From: Podospora comata
Taxonomy: Eukaryota > Ascomycota > Sordariomycetes > Sordariales > Podosporaceae
Length of the DNA stretch: 64,000 nt
NCBI GenBank assembly: GCA_017354895.1
Contig: CP071496.1
Span: forward strand, 372,001-436,000
Reading direction: 5' to 3'
Part shown: positions 1 to 10,800 of the stretch, piece after piece
How positions within the stretch are numbered: position 1 is the first letter of the stretch
Layout of the letters: each line of letters begins with the position of its first letter
Notes under the pieces: generated by a model
The model's input: only the letters and a program-made list of their open reading frames with translations
Databases searched by the model: none
Told to the model about the DNA's origin: nothing
Program-made: the position numbers and the translations under genes

Positions 1-112
1 GAGCGCGGACGCCCTTGAGCTGGCCTTGGTCGACGCCGTTGACCGACACCTTTTGGAAGATGGAGTGGGCGCTGACGGACGCAGCCAGTGAGACGAGAGT
101 GAAGGCCTTCAT
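1..112 (-). CDS. AA9 lytic polysaccharide monooxygenase, N-terminal fragment (cut by window edge)
   Basis: Reading left from an ATG at 112-110, the frame gives a 15-residue signal peptide ([15 protein letters not shown]) followed by [19 protein letters not shown] and then runs off the window. A mature protein starting with His, followed by the FQ-VSVNG-DQG pattern, is the hallmark of AA9 (former GH61) copper enzymes. The N-terminal His forms half of the histidine brace that binds copper, and the enzyme oxidatively cleaves cellulose outside the cell. Only 37 residues are visible, so the second His, any introns and any CBM1 module cannot be checked. A TATA-like box lies about 160 nt upstream. 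The GH7 endoglucanase at 47.4 kb would be a natural partner in cellulose breakdown. Confidence 0.85.
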
Positions 113-1664
113 TGTGTATGTGTGTGGAGAATCGTGGGGATGACTGAAACCGAACAAACAAGCTTTTCGAGATGCTCAGAAAGAAACAAGCAAATGACAA
201 AAACAGTCGGTGGCGCTTGTAGGTTGCAGAGACAAGACAGTACTTTCTTGACCCCTCGGGAGTCAACTCTTCTTTTATACATCTCGTCCGATGTCATTCC
301 GGTCTGGCCTCGCATCGAGGTGTGTCAAGTGTGTAATTTCGTTGCATTGTCCGCGGGGCAGCCTAGCGGCTCAGTATTCCGGGAACCGATTCTCGCAACA
401 GCTCAAATAGGAAACGGAGGTATCCTCCACGACGGAAGCGAACTCGATCGCCTTGGCACCGTCCAAGCGGCACACCCAAAACCCGGTCCAGGTGCAAAAG
501 AAAACCTGGGGTAGATGTGGAGGTAGCCTTCCGCATGGTCAGTCGGCCCGTTCGTGGTAACCAAGGGTGGCGTGGACGGCTTGTATGTACATATAGACCG
601 CCCCCTTTTCATCCCCGTGATACGCTCGGAATTTTCCTCCGTGGTTGGAAACTTGAAGAATCTTGCTGTTTGCTGTAGCTACCAAGGCTTCTGCCCCACA
701 CAGACTCACGTTGATGTTCCGGATATATTGATGATGGGTGCGGGATGCACTGTTGGTGGTGGTGATGATGCTGGTTGGAGGAATTGGGCTGCTTGATCGA
801 GAGCCCAAGACGACGCCATCATCACCATTAATCACCACACCAACACTCCAGGGTGAGAACGGCGTTGCACCTATGCGCACCAAGAGCACCAAGACGGAAT
901 TTTCTTGCAAATATATTGAACCGTCGTCACCTCTTGATAAGGACGGCGGGGGACAGTCTACACATCCCACGTCTGCCCACCACCTATTTACCAAGACATT
1001 AATGACGAACAAATACAAGCTTTGGGTAGCATTTAATACTAGACAAATGACAGTTTCCATAAATAAAGCTGCCCCCACGTCGAACAGAGTGTCCTTGCAA
1101 AAAGATGTAATCGCGCCGTCAAACCTTAGCACAGAACATCGGCTGTAAAAGCATCCACCAAGGGCAAGCCAACCCGCTAGCAGGCTTTTGAGTTTCCTCG
1201 TGCACTATATTAGCTATGTATCTCATATTCTCTACCTTAGGCACTTATCTCAGCTCCATAAACACATAGGTCTGTCCTTCTTACATTCAAGAAAGTCGTC
1301 GTAAAGATGATGCAACCCTCAAGGGGCCGGTTACACCCTGATTACGGTCCCAAAAGCCCAAAACATGATGGATTGTATTTACAATGACCTGTGGTTACCT
1401 AGATAGAAATGTCATTTCATGCCGATTAAAACTTACCTACCTATCTACACTAATCAGCATAATTTCAACTCTGGTACAACCTAAATACGCGATGCATGCA
1501 CGTTCAGTTAGGTAAGGTACCCAGAGATATTCTTTGTTATTGAAGGTGAAGTAGCATCCAGCTCTTATCTGATCGCTGGGCGCCACCCACGCTGCAATCG
1601 CCGCATCTTTCCTTGACCGCTTGCTGACTTTGTCTCTGTCACTTATCTACCAACACATCGGGAT
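113..1664. other. Intergenic region, no supported gene
   Basis: Upstream region of the AA9 gene and downstream region of the ankyrin gene. The longest open frames (minus strand, 539-1132) lack recognisable domains and plausible introns, and are probably chance. Nothing else stands out. Confidence 0.6.
273..279 (-). promoter_or_regulatory. TATA-like box of the AA9 gene
   Basis: TATAAAA on the minus strand, about 160 nt upstream of the AA9 ATG at 112. The position and sequence suit a strongly induced secreted-enzyme gene. No start site can be confirmed from sequence. Confidence 0.4.
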
Positions 1665-2868
1665 TCAGGCGCTCACTGGCCCATCGATTATCCCGTCCTC
1701 ATCAGTGTAGCCCTGCTCCAGCATGAACACCGCCTTTTTCAATCCATAATATCTTGCCAGTTCCAACGTTGTCGCGTGGGATACTTTATATGGCGGGGGG
1801 TGCTTGTTACCCACCATCCACCCTGTCCTTGGTTCCATGGTCATCTTGTCCCTCATCTCGCTTCCGTATTTGATGAAACAATTGTGGATATGGGTTTCGC
1901 GTAGCAGAAGTAGTGTTGCTAAGGCTTCATACCGTCCTTCAATCGCCAGGTGAAGAGCCGTCCGTTTTGTTGTGCTTAGACCTTGATACTCATACACTGG
2001 CTCTACATCCTCCGACCATCTATGCAATAGTGAGCGAGAGGCATGTAGGTACGGGTCAGGAGGCATGTTCCAAGTTTGGCTATATACCTCCTCGGTCAAA
2101 GCACTGATGGTGGCACAGCCTGGATGGCAGTCTAACAGTGCCCGGGCTACCTCAAGATGTCCTTTTCTTGCAGCGTGATGTAATGCAGTATGTCCCGAGC
2201 CATCTTCTCTTTTAGCCTCTGCACCCTTTTCCAGAAGTATCCGCACGACAGCTTCATGCCTTCTCTTTGCAGCAAGCTTTAGCGGCCTGGGGTTGGAGCC
2301 ATGGCATCCCTTGAGATCAGGGTCGGGTTCGTTAGCTGTTGCCCACCAAGGAGGTGCCCGATTATCAATGATTTCCTGGTTCAAGCTGGATTGGTTAAAC
2401 ATCAGTCTGACAGCGTTGGTAATCCCAAAGTGTGCTGCCAAGTGTAAGCCTGTCCACGGTTCTTTGGTGAAATCTTCGCCTGAGATGGCCCCACTGTTCC
2501 TCACAAAAGCACAACATGCATCTGTCTTGCCTTTATTGTGCAATATAGCCAAGGCATCTTGTATCAAGCCAAAGGACGCAGTGAGGTCGTCAGGAGGGCT
2601 CGTAGTCGAGGTACCCCAGCTGGTTTATTTTCGGAAAGTTCCAGTACAGGGCTTCAAGTAACTCCAAACTGAGCACTTCTAAGCTTTCAGGGTTGACCGG
2701 GGCGAAACGGACAGCCTTGAGTACCTCTGACGGCGAATCATCATTGCCCCCGTGTCTCTTAACACAGGAGACATCAACGAGGGGCTGAGGTGTTGGTAAT
2801 AAAGAGGTATGGCGGCTGGACACTTCCCAGGGAGTTAGATAAGCTGGATATTTTGATTATAGTGACGC
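1665..2868 (-). CDS. Ankyrin-repeat protein (5' end unresolved)
   Basis: The 300-codon frame 2567-1665 carries at least four ankyrin repeats with the TALH-AA-GH-E-ALL consensus (for example GHTALHHAARKGHLEVARAL), probably a protein-interaction scaffold. A second open stretch, 2868-2590, lies just upstream in a different frame and looks coding. A 49-nt intron (donor GTACTGG near 2647, acceptor near 2599) would join the two in frame, but it has no good branch site, so a frameshift is equally possible. No in-frame ATG exists at the 5' end, so a further upstream exon is missing. The gene lies directly downstream of the ankyrin-subtilase gene on the same strand, 142 nt away, and could be a separate gene or extra C-terminal exons of that one. 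Confidence 0.6.
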
Positions 2869-3009
2869 TGGTATGGTTATGGTGAGTGCTGATGAACCTG
2901 GCGAGCTCATGCGCTCTCCTGACCGCCTCAACAGTATGTATCACATCTGCTGTTTTTTTGCTGCAGTTCTCTTCACAGCCCATCATGTAGATCTTCAAAA
3001 GCGCACCCA

Positions 3010-6000
3010 TCAAAGCTTCATCGAAGAAACAAACCTCACCGCCAACCCCGTCACCACCTCCGGCGCCTTCCCCCCCATCCTCAACCCCTCTGTCGGCCCC
3101 TCAAAATACTCCCACACCTCAATAAACTTCCCAATCTCCCTATCCACCCCCATCTTCTGAAAAACCAACTTCATGTTCCTATGATCCTTCAAACTCGCCA
3201 ATCTCCCCGCCTCCACCACCGGCCCTGCCGCCCCTGACCCAACCCCATTCACCGCCGTACCCCCACCACCACTCTTCACCCTCTCCCTCTCATTCTCCCC
3301 AAATATCGCAGCCAACCTAACAACATGCAACACCAGCGCCGCCAACCCCGCCGCCAAAGCCGTAGCAACCGAGCTCCCCGTGTTCTCCTGGAAATGACTC
3401 GGTATACTACTATTAATCGTCTCATGCCGTGAAACAACCGAACACCCCGGAAAGATAAAGTTCAAATTGTGGGTGTCACCCGACCTCTCCCAGGGTCTGC
3501 CATCGTCGGTAGCGGCACCAATTCTGATGATGCGGCTACGATCAAACTCGTAAGGGTACTCCTCGTCAGAGAAGTTCCCTGCGTCGCCTGCCGCGCAGAA
3601 GACGAGGATGCCGGCGTCGAGAGCGCGCTTGATGGCGTCTCCGAGGTCTTTGAGGTCGGCGTCGCGCTCGCGTTCTTTGGGCTTTTTCACAGTCCAGGAA
3701 ATGGAGATTATGTCTACCCCGCGGGCGACGGCGGCGTCGACGGACTGCACGGGGGTTAGGATTTGAGCGGAAAGAAGAGGGAGCGCATACGGGGGGTGGC
3801 ATACCTGGGTGGCGCTTCTGGCTACGATCTGGTTGTGAGTCTGCCCATCGACTAGGGAGTCCGGGGAGAGGTGTGTTTCCAGCTTGAAGACGTAGAGTTT
3901 GGCGGTTGGACAAACTCGGCAAATCATATCCGCCATGACGGTGCCGTGGCCGCTGGCAGAGATAAAATAGGGGCTTGGGCCGTTCTCATCTGGTTCGCCA
4001 CGGTCAAAGGTCGCTCCGCCAATGACTTTACCCCCGATAGAGGAAGTATCGATATTAACTCCATCATCAATCAGAGCAACAGTGATATCTTTTAGCAGTA
4101 GCTTGTGCTGAGTTGGAGGCACCTCGACACCTTGGATCCCATCGGCAAAGGCGTCCATGCAGTTGAGCCACTTGTGGGCAGACAGATTCCTCTGGTTTGC
4201 TACACGCATGGGCTTAGCGCGGGTGCCGGAAGATGAGCCACTGTCCCCCCGCGAAAAGTTCTCCTCGATGGTCTCAACAGTGATTGTCCGAACAGGCCCA
4301 TCCATGGCGGGACGGTCTCCGGTAACAGTCCGGCGAATCCCAGGAACGGGAACAGCCTTGTCATTCTGCGGTCGAGCAGCAGCAGTGATACCCTGCTTCT
4401 CCAGCTCATAATTCCAGACGGCTTTTCGTAACCGGCGCTTGAAGTCTTCCACGTAAGATTGGATGCGGTCAGCTGGCTCTAGGACTTCCGCGGAATTCCA
4501 CAACAAGTGGATAGTCTTGAGTTTCTCAAGCCTCACCAACCCATCCGGTTCGCTCCATGCCCGCAGGACAGCCCTGTTTCCACTCCACCACAAGTGCAGA
4601 TGGCGGACATGTTGACAGGCGACAAAAAGTGTTTCGGGACAGATATCCGATTTCCGCCACTCGAGACTCTCAATCTCAAAGTGCTTCAGAGAGTCTTCTA
4701 TGGCCTTGTCACTGTGAGGTCTTTCGGGCCAATCGTCGACCACGACCTTGAGGATATGCTTGACAGACTTCTCCCGAAGCCAGTTGAAAAAGAAGACGAG
4801 GTCCACCCGGCCGCGGCCAGGCCTTGGCTGCTGTGCAAGACGTTTGGCGTGGAGTTTGCTGGTGTTGTTTCCGGGGCTATCCAGCTCGATCTTGTTGAAG
4901 GCGACATATCTTAGGACGCTGTCAAAACGCATATGAGCGAAGCTCTGTTCAAAGTTCTTGCGGGTGACTGGTGAAGCTGCTTTGGAGTAATCAAAATACA
5001 AGTTCCAGTCTGGTGGAGCGTCAGTGACAACACCGTACTGTTGTGAGGGTTCTGATACACTTATACGTACCCTGGATGTTGGACCCGTGAAGAAATCGCA
5101 GTGCCTGGCTCTGATCTCGCGGTTGAGGACGATCTGGTGTCTGGAACGTGGAGCGAAGGTAATGAAGTTTGATACCCTGGATGATCCTGTCTGCCCACTC
5201 CCTGTTCACATCACGTTTAACTCCGTTGATAGGTCCCGGCGGAGGTGGGTCCATATTTCTTGTTGATGGGGCATTGGACTGTTCACGGATCGCCTCTCGT
5301 CCTCGCTGAGGTTCAACATCGCCCCCCTTCTTGCCGGGGGCATGGTTTGTCGTGCGGCCCCGAGAACTTTCCACATTGTGCAGGTGAGGTACGTTATCTG
5401 GAACATGACCGACTCGACCAGACGGAGATTTTCCCCGGTTCTGATTTGAAGATTGAGAGGTCCCGTTCGGCTCACCAGCCTGGCCCGCCAGCAAGCCCGT
5501 TTTTCGTTCAGCGTCCGCCCGTGTATAGTAGTGATATTGGTAGACAGACAGTTGTGAGGGATTGACGGTGAACTGGTCCAAGCATTCATCTGCTCTCTGC
5601 AGCAAAGCCTCAACAATCCGCTGCTGGCTAGCAGAACAGCGGTCGTACTGAATGGCAAGATGTAAGGGAGTCAGGCCATCATAGTCTCCGGCGCAAAGAG
5701 TGCCCTTGGAGGCTCTCTGTATAAGATTCAAAGTATGTTGTTCGGGGAGGTTGTGGATTATGGCAGCATGGATGCTGTTTCTGCCATGGTCGCATGTTCT
5801 AGCTAGCAGGCTGTCCAGATCTCCGTTGAACTTTTCCACGATGGCGCGCAAGACATTTTCGTTTTTCCTGGTGATGGCAATCCAGAGAGGTGTTTTGCCA
5901 TTGTCGTCGGCCACGGAGAGAAGCTGTGGGCTGTTCTTGATAAGAAGCAGGGTGAGGCCTCTGTGGCCCACTCTGTTGGCAACAAGGTGGAGGAGTGTTT

Positions 6001-6262
6001 GATTTTCCGGTGCAACACGCCCTTCAAAGTACTGCTGATACTTCTGCTTGAAGGCTTCTCTGTACGCTTTGTCGCCCAATCTCAGCTTATTGGATTCAGC
6101 ATCAGCGAGAATCTGGTCAAACGCTTCTTTTGTCGGGTCTTTTTGAATGATCGCAAATGAATGGAAGGGGTTGTGGGCCGGTCCGTCGTCGTACTCCTCG
6201 TCGCTGTCATCAACTTCGACACTCTGGGCAGGTGGAAGGTCTTGGGTGGTTAGAGTCATCAT
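3010..6262 (-). CDS. Ankyrin repeat - subtilisin-like serine peptidase (S8) fusion
   Basis: Three exons, 6262-5071, 5009-3805 and 3744-3010, join in frame into about 1043 residues. The second intron (60 nt, GTATGC..CTAAC..GCAG) has no stop codon and would be missed by simple ORF calling. Residues about 70-230 hold ankyrin repeats (DNGKTPLWIAI, YDGLTPLHLAIQYD). A low-complexity linker and a region of unknown fold follow. Residues about 700-960 are a subtilase with the full triad: Asp712 (VALIDDG), His752 (GHGT) and Ser924 (TGSSVATALAAG). The oxyanion-hole Asn position holds Asp (FCAAGDAGN), as in proprotein convertase PC2. No signal peptide is seen, so a cytosolic protease is expected. Ankyrin or NLR proteins with S8 effector domains are known in fungal non-self recognition repertoires, and the neighbouring NLR-like gene fits that role. 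The exact trigger and substrate are unknown. Confidence 0.82.
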
Positions 6263-6542
6263 GATTGTCCGTAACGTATACAGAGGTGAAAGATGATAGA
6301 TTGAGTGAAGCTGTCTGCACAGGTGCCCCCCCAGTCAGAGAGGAGCGGGGTGCCTCCAGTCCGCATCTCCTCCTGCAGCCCACCTTCCAGCCTCATCATT
6401 GGAAGTCCTGATACGACTGGCGTCCCACCCCACTCACACCCTGAGTGAGCACTAGTAACGCGCCTTTCCATAGTGAGCACAGTGCCGATACAGTCCCAGT
6501 CCCCAATGCAACCCTACGATGGCTTCGCCGCTGGGTGCCTCC

Positions 6543-7403
6543 TCACCTTTGTTCAGGTAGCTCTTTTCCGAAAGTGACGTTGGGAACAGTCGATAGCTGC
6601 TTGAAAGCTTCCGCAAGGTTCATCTCATCATAGTGGGTTCTCTTGGACTCGATTGTCGGATCGAACAGGACCGGATCGTCAGGTGGTGTAGAGCCGAACA
6701 CAGATTCCAAAGTTGTACGCCAGTCAGCGCGCGCCTTGATGGTGACGGAGCACTGGAAAAGTTCTTCATCCTCCCTCTCAAGCAGGATAGCGGCCCGCAT
6801 GGCGACGGGAACACCGGTCTCGGTCGCGGGATTCTCCAGCAGTGTCCATGAAGCCGAGTTTGGCTGGCCAAAATTGCGCCCCCGGAGAGACTTTGCGCCC
6901 ACAACGGTTGCAGCGTAGGTCATATCCCTGGTGATGCTCTTGTCTATGCTGATACCGGCGCTCAAGGTTGGGGCAGGGCCAGGAGTGGCGCTTATACCCA
7001 GATTTCCCGAGAGCGTGCTTGACTCGGTTTGGGTTGTTGGAGCAACGGTGAAGTTTCCATCAGGGGAAATGGCCCTGACCTCGGGCTGGTAGGGACTGTT
7101 GGGATCCAAACTGCTGAATCGGAGGTCAATGTGGACGGAAGCGATGCGTCGGGCGCGTTTGCGAGAGTCGAAACGGAAGTCGAGGACTATCAGGGTACAA
7201 AGAACATCGCTGTCGGGTGACAGGAAACCGTGAACTACATCGGCACAGGAGCACCGGACGTCGACGGCGCCCTTCCGTTCAACGTAGTTCTGCCGTTGGA
7301 GAGGCTTGTTGGGGTCGTTTTTAGTGTGAAACTGACTCCCACTGTCGCCAGTGGGAGCAAGTGCGATGTTCCAAGAGAGCGAGTCTGCCGCTTCGTCTTC
7401 CAT
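6543..7403 (-). CDS. Conserved fungal protein of unknown function
   Basis: An ATG-initiated frame of 286 residues. I do not recognise a named domain. The C-terminal half (residues about 160-270) has the texture of a conserved globular domain, with SASWTLLENPATETGVP, AAILLEREDEELFQC and FGSTPPDDPVLFDP, and I believe related sequences are common in Sordariomycetes. There is no signal peptide or membrane segment. The final TGA overlaps a possible splice donor (AAAG|GTGAGG), so a small C-terminal exon may exist in the next 280 nt. It lies 280 nt upstream of the ankyrin-subtilase gene on the same strand and is divergent from the NLR-like gene, so it may belong to the same recognition block. That is inference from position only. 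Confidence 0.65.
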   Translation of the reverse strand: MEDEAADSLSWNIALAPTGDSGSQFHTKNDPNKPLQRQNYVERKGAVDVRCSCADVVHGFLSPDSDVLCTLIVLDFRFDSRKRARRIASVHIDLRFSSLDPNSPYQPEVRAISPDGNFTVAPTTQTESSTLSGNLGISATPGPAPTLSAGISIDKSITRDMTYAATVVGAKSLRGRNFGQPNSASWTLLENPATETGVPVAMRAAILLEREDEELFQCSVTIKARADWRTTLESVFGSTPPDDPVLFDPTIESKRTHYDEMNLAEAFKQLSTVPNVTFGKELPEQR

Positions 7404-7878
7404 ATTTTCATCCGAGGTAGCGGGACGGAGCGATGGAAATGAACATTCGAAGAGGACTATGGGAAACTAGGGTTATCGAACCAGTCTTCTATGACGACGA
7501 GGGAGGGGTTTTGCTTCCCGGCCTGCCACCTTTCCTTTCTCGGCATCGCTTGATCGAAAAGACTCCTAAAGCGAGTGATTTTGTCGAGAAGCAGTCTTCG
7601 CGAACTTCCTGGTTCTTCTGGCTGAGCAGAAATCCTGTAGGCCTCCCTCCTCAAACTCGCACTGTACAGATAGATGTGCTAACCAATGGCGATTGAGCCC
7701 AATCATGCAATTTTGCGGCACAGCTGCCTAAACCTCCCAACCCCGCGCCTTCGACGCCTCCACCCACTGCAGATGGGAGGGAACAACGACGGGTTTCTGG
7801 CAGGCACAGAGGGGCCCCCAGAGCCGAGGGGTGCTCGTCTTGAACCGTCAGTCTTCACCATCCCATACTCTTCTCATC
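7404..7878. other. Divergent promoter region
   Basis: Shared upstream region between the unknown gene (minus) and the NLR-like gene (plus). Short open frames here have no coding support, and no clear TATA box or repeat was seen. Confidence 0.5.
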
Positions 7879-10800
7879 ATGTCGTTGGATATTCATTTTT
7901 CTGGTGAACCTGGGGATGCCAGCTTTGAGTATGTCCACTCTGCCATGACTTGGGCACAACCATTACTGACAGATATCTTATCTAGCCTAGTAGCTGTCCA
8001 TGGATTCTTTAACACATCGAGCGAAGCATGGGACCTTGGTTCGGAATCCGAACCATGGTTGAAGGAGCAGTTGACGGCCAAAAAGCGCTATGGCCGCCTT
8101 CTATTTCATAGATATGACACTGGCGCCTCCGCAGTTCAAGGCCTCTGTGGTCGAGGCGCAATCCAGAAGGAGGCCATCATGCTGCTGCAGAAGGTTGCCG
8201 AACAACGAAAAGACCAGGACCCGGTGAGTGCATCGGGACCTACAAGACAACATGATACTATGACTAAACCCAGAGTAGCCTCGACCACTTATTTTTCTCG
8301 CCCTGGACTTTGGGGGGTTGATCATCAAAGAGGTGCAGTGCTTGATCATTTTGCTGCCTACTTATTGACCTCGATCTTCTGACCTCAAGTATTTCCAGGC
8401 CATCATCCAAGCGAGCAGACACACGCTTGAGTTTGCAAATATCAGTGCTTCTACCCGTCTAATGGCATGTTTCTTCCATATTCCGTCGCTGTAAAAGCTA
8501 TACACATGCAGAACTAACCTTCCGTCCCCCGCTTCTTGCAGTCTTTCGTTGGTACTCCACACAGATGGCACAACGAACAAGACCTAGAATCAAAGCTGGC
8601 CAGCTTTCTATTTGCCAAGCGGCCTACAGCTCTAACTGTTGAGGACATCAATCGGCTGGCGAAGACTGTCTCATCCATCTCTGAAGAATTCCTACAAACA
8701 AGAGCAACCATCCACAGTACACTAATCAGTGTTTGTTCAGAAGCTCCTGACGCGTATGGGGTGAGTCAACTCAAAGTTTCCGTGTTTGTTTCTGGATAAT
8801 CGCAGCTAACGAAGAGTTCTAGATTCATCAGATGTTCACGTCGAGTTTTGGCATTCCCATGGAGTTGCGCTTCTCCGCCCAGTCAGTTGATGCGGTCCAG
8901 GAGGTGAGCGTGCGGGACGCTCTTATCGAGACTCTAGAATCGAGAATTCTTGGAGTGATCAACGGTGTGTTATCTACACCTCACACCCACCACCGACTTC
9001 TGTGCTGACATGTGTTGCTTTCAGCCCCGACTCCAACCCACACACTAGCTTGGCTGAGCGGTGCTGTTGTCGTTCAGGCTCCGTCACCCACCCCAGTTAT
9101 GTCTGTAAAAACAGCCGACAGTGACCATGTGCCATTTTCATGGCTGGATGATAGCCCGGTTTTCAAGGAGTGGATGAACCACGAAGGATGTAAAATCATG
9201 CACATCCATGGCTCATCCAATGTCTCAGTCGCCGCGTCTTATGCCTACCAACAAGCCCGAATACACGCATCGACTGGAGGTTTTACAAGCGGTCTAACAC
9301 TGTATTTCAGATTCGACCGCCACGATTGTCAAAGAAACACCATCAAGTCAATGGCGACCTTATTCCTCGCTCAGACTATTGCCCGGTTCGGCACCCTTCC
9401 AGCCTCCGCACAGTTTCCAAGCTTTGAACCACCGCTGTTTGACAAGGCCCTTACGGAAGAAGATGTCTTCTTTTTGCTCAACAGCTTTCGACTGGATTGC
9501 AACAGGCCAGCAAGGACGACATGGGTGCTGGACAGACTCGATGAGTGCGAACCAGCTTCGTGCAACTGGTTTCTTAACCAGTTGGCCTCAATCGCAGCGC
9601 GATGCGAGTTGTACTTCAAGGTCTTGATTACTACTGCCAGTCCTAAACATGTCCAAACTCAGCTTGCTGCCGCCGGCTGCGAAAGCTTGTCCTTGGATAT
9701 CGACTCCTCGCAGGCGGGCCCCGGAATCAAAATACCGCCGGTCCCAGCCAGTCGCCACTGTCCAGCGCTCGAGCCGTATGCACCTCAACTCGGTGATCTG
9801 CTTGGAGCGTGCCAGCCTGACCAGGATCTTTTCAGAATGGTTGTGGACTGGCTTAATCTGCAAGCTTCTCGCTGGAATACAAGGGCGGAAATAGCCGAAG
9901 TGGTGACGGCATTGTCCCCCCCATCACCGCGGGTGCTGTTGGGAGCGGTAATGCAGGCTGTGCCCACACTTTTACGGCCAATTGCTCGCGACATTCTTTG
10001 CTGGGTTCGGAACGCGGTCCGGCCTCTGACACCACTTGAATTAGCATCGGCCCTCGAGTTTCAGGGAGCTGACTTGGGATGTCTTAATATCGAGTTGTAC
10101 ATCGCCAGGATCTTTGGACCACTTCTCACGACTCGCCACGGTGAAGTTCACTTCACACAGCCATGGGTTCGGGAGCTTTTGCCAATTTTGGAAAAGACGA
10201 CCCATTGGTATGCGGCGGCCTCGACAGCAGATGATCACAAAGAAATTGCCAAGGCGTGTCTTCGCTTTTTGCGTCTTCCTGAGACAATCAAGGCATTGTC
10301 TCAGAGGTGTGGTGGGGCAAGGGCCTCGGGAGTCTTGCTCACTAGCCGACACGACATTGTCTCCTATGCTGTCACGTTCTGGCCAACACACTACCGCTTG
10401 GGATACCTGGCAGCAGGCTCATCGGCTTCGGCACCCGAAGACCTCATTTCATTCCTTGGAGATTCGAAGGCTTTAAGAGCGTGGTTCAGTGCTCATGGGT
10501 GCCTGTTGCCGCCGCACCAGCAACCCCATTGCTCATATCTTTCCGCCTTACCTATAGTCTCGCATTTAGGATTGGAACCTCAGGTCGAGAACATGCTTCC
10601 CATACATGCCGACCTTCCTACCAGCCTTCAAGAACTAGAGGACGCTTTATGTGAGGCTTCCAGAATGGGTCACAAAAACATTGTGGATTTGCTGCTCAGC
10701 AGACCATGGACATTGACGTTGCACGGCGTGGTTGGGGCAATGGAGGCCGCAGCCCTCGCAGCTGAGTATGAGCTAGTAGAGGTGTTGTTCGCGTACGCCA

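Noticed and set aside
539-1132. 197-codon minus-strand open frame upstream of the AA9 gene
   Set aside because: No domain, signal peptide or conserved pattern; overlaps other frames of equal length on the opposite strand.
8279-8382. Apparent frameshift in the NLR-like gene at the GGGGGG run
   Set aside because: Choosing the acceptor AGTAG at 8278 gives an open 54-nt exon that matches the hydrolase elbow, so no frameshift is needed.
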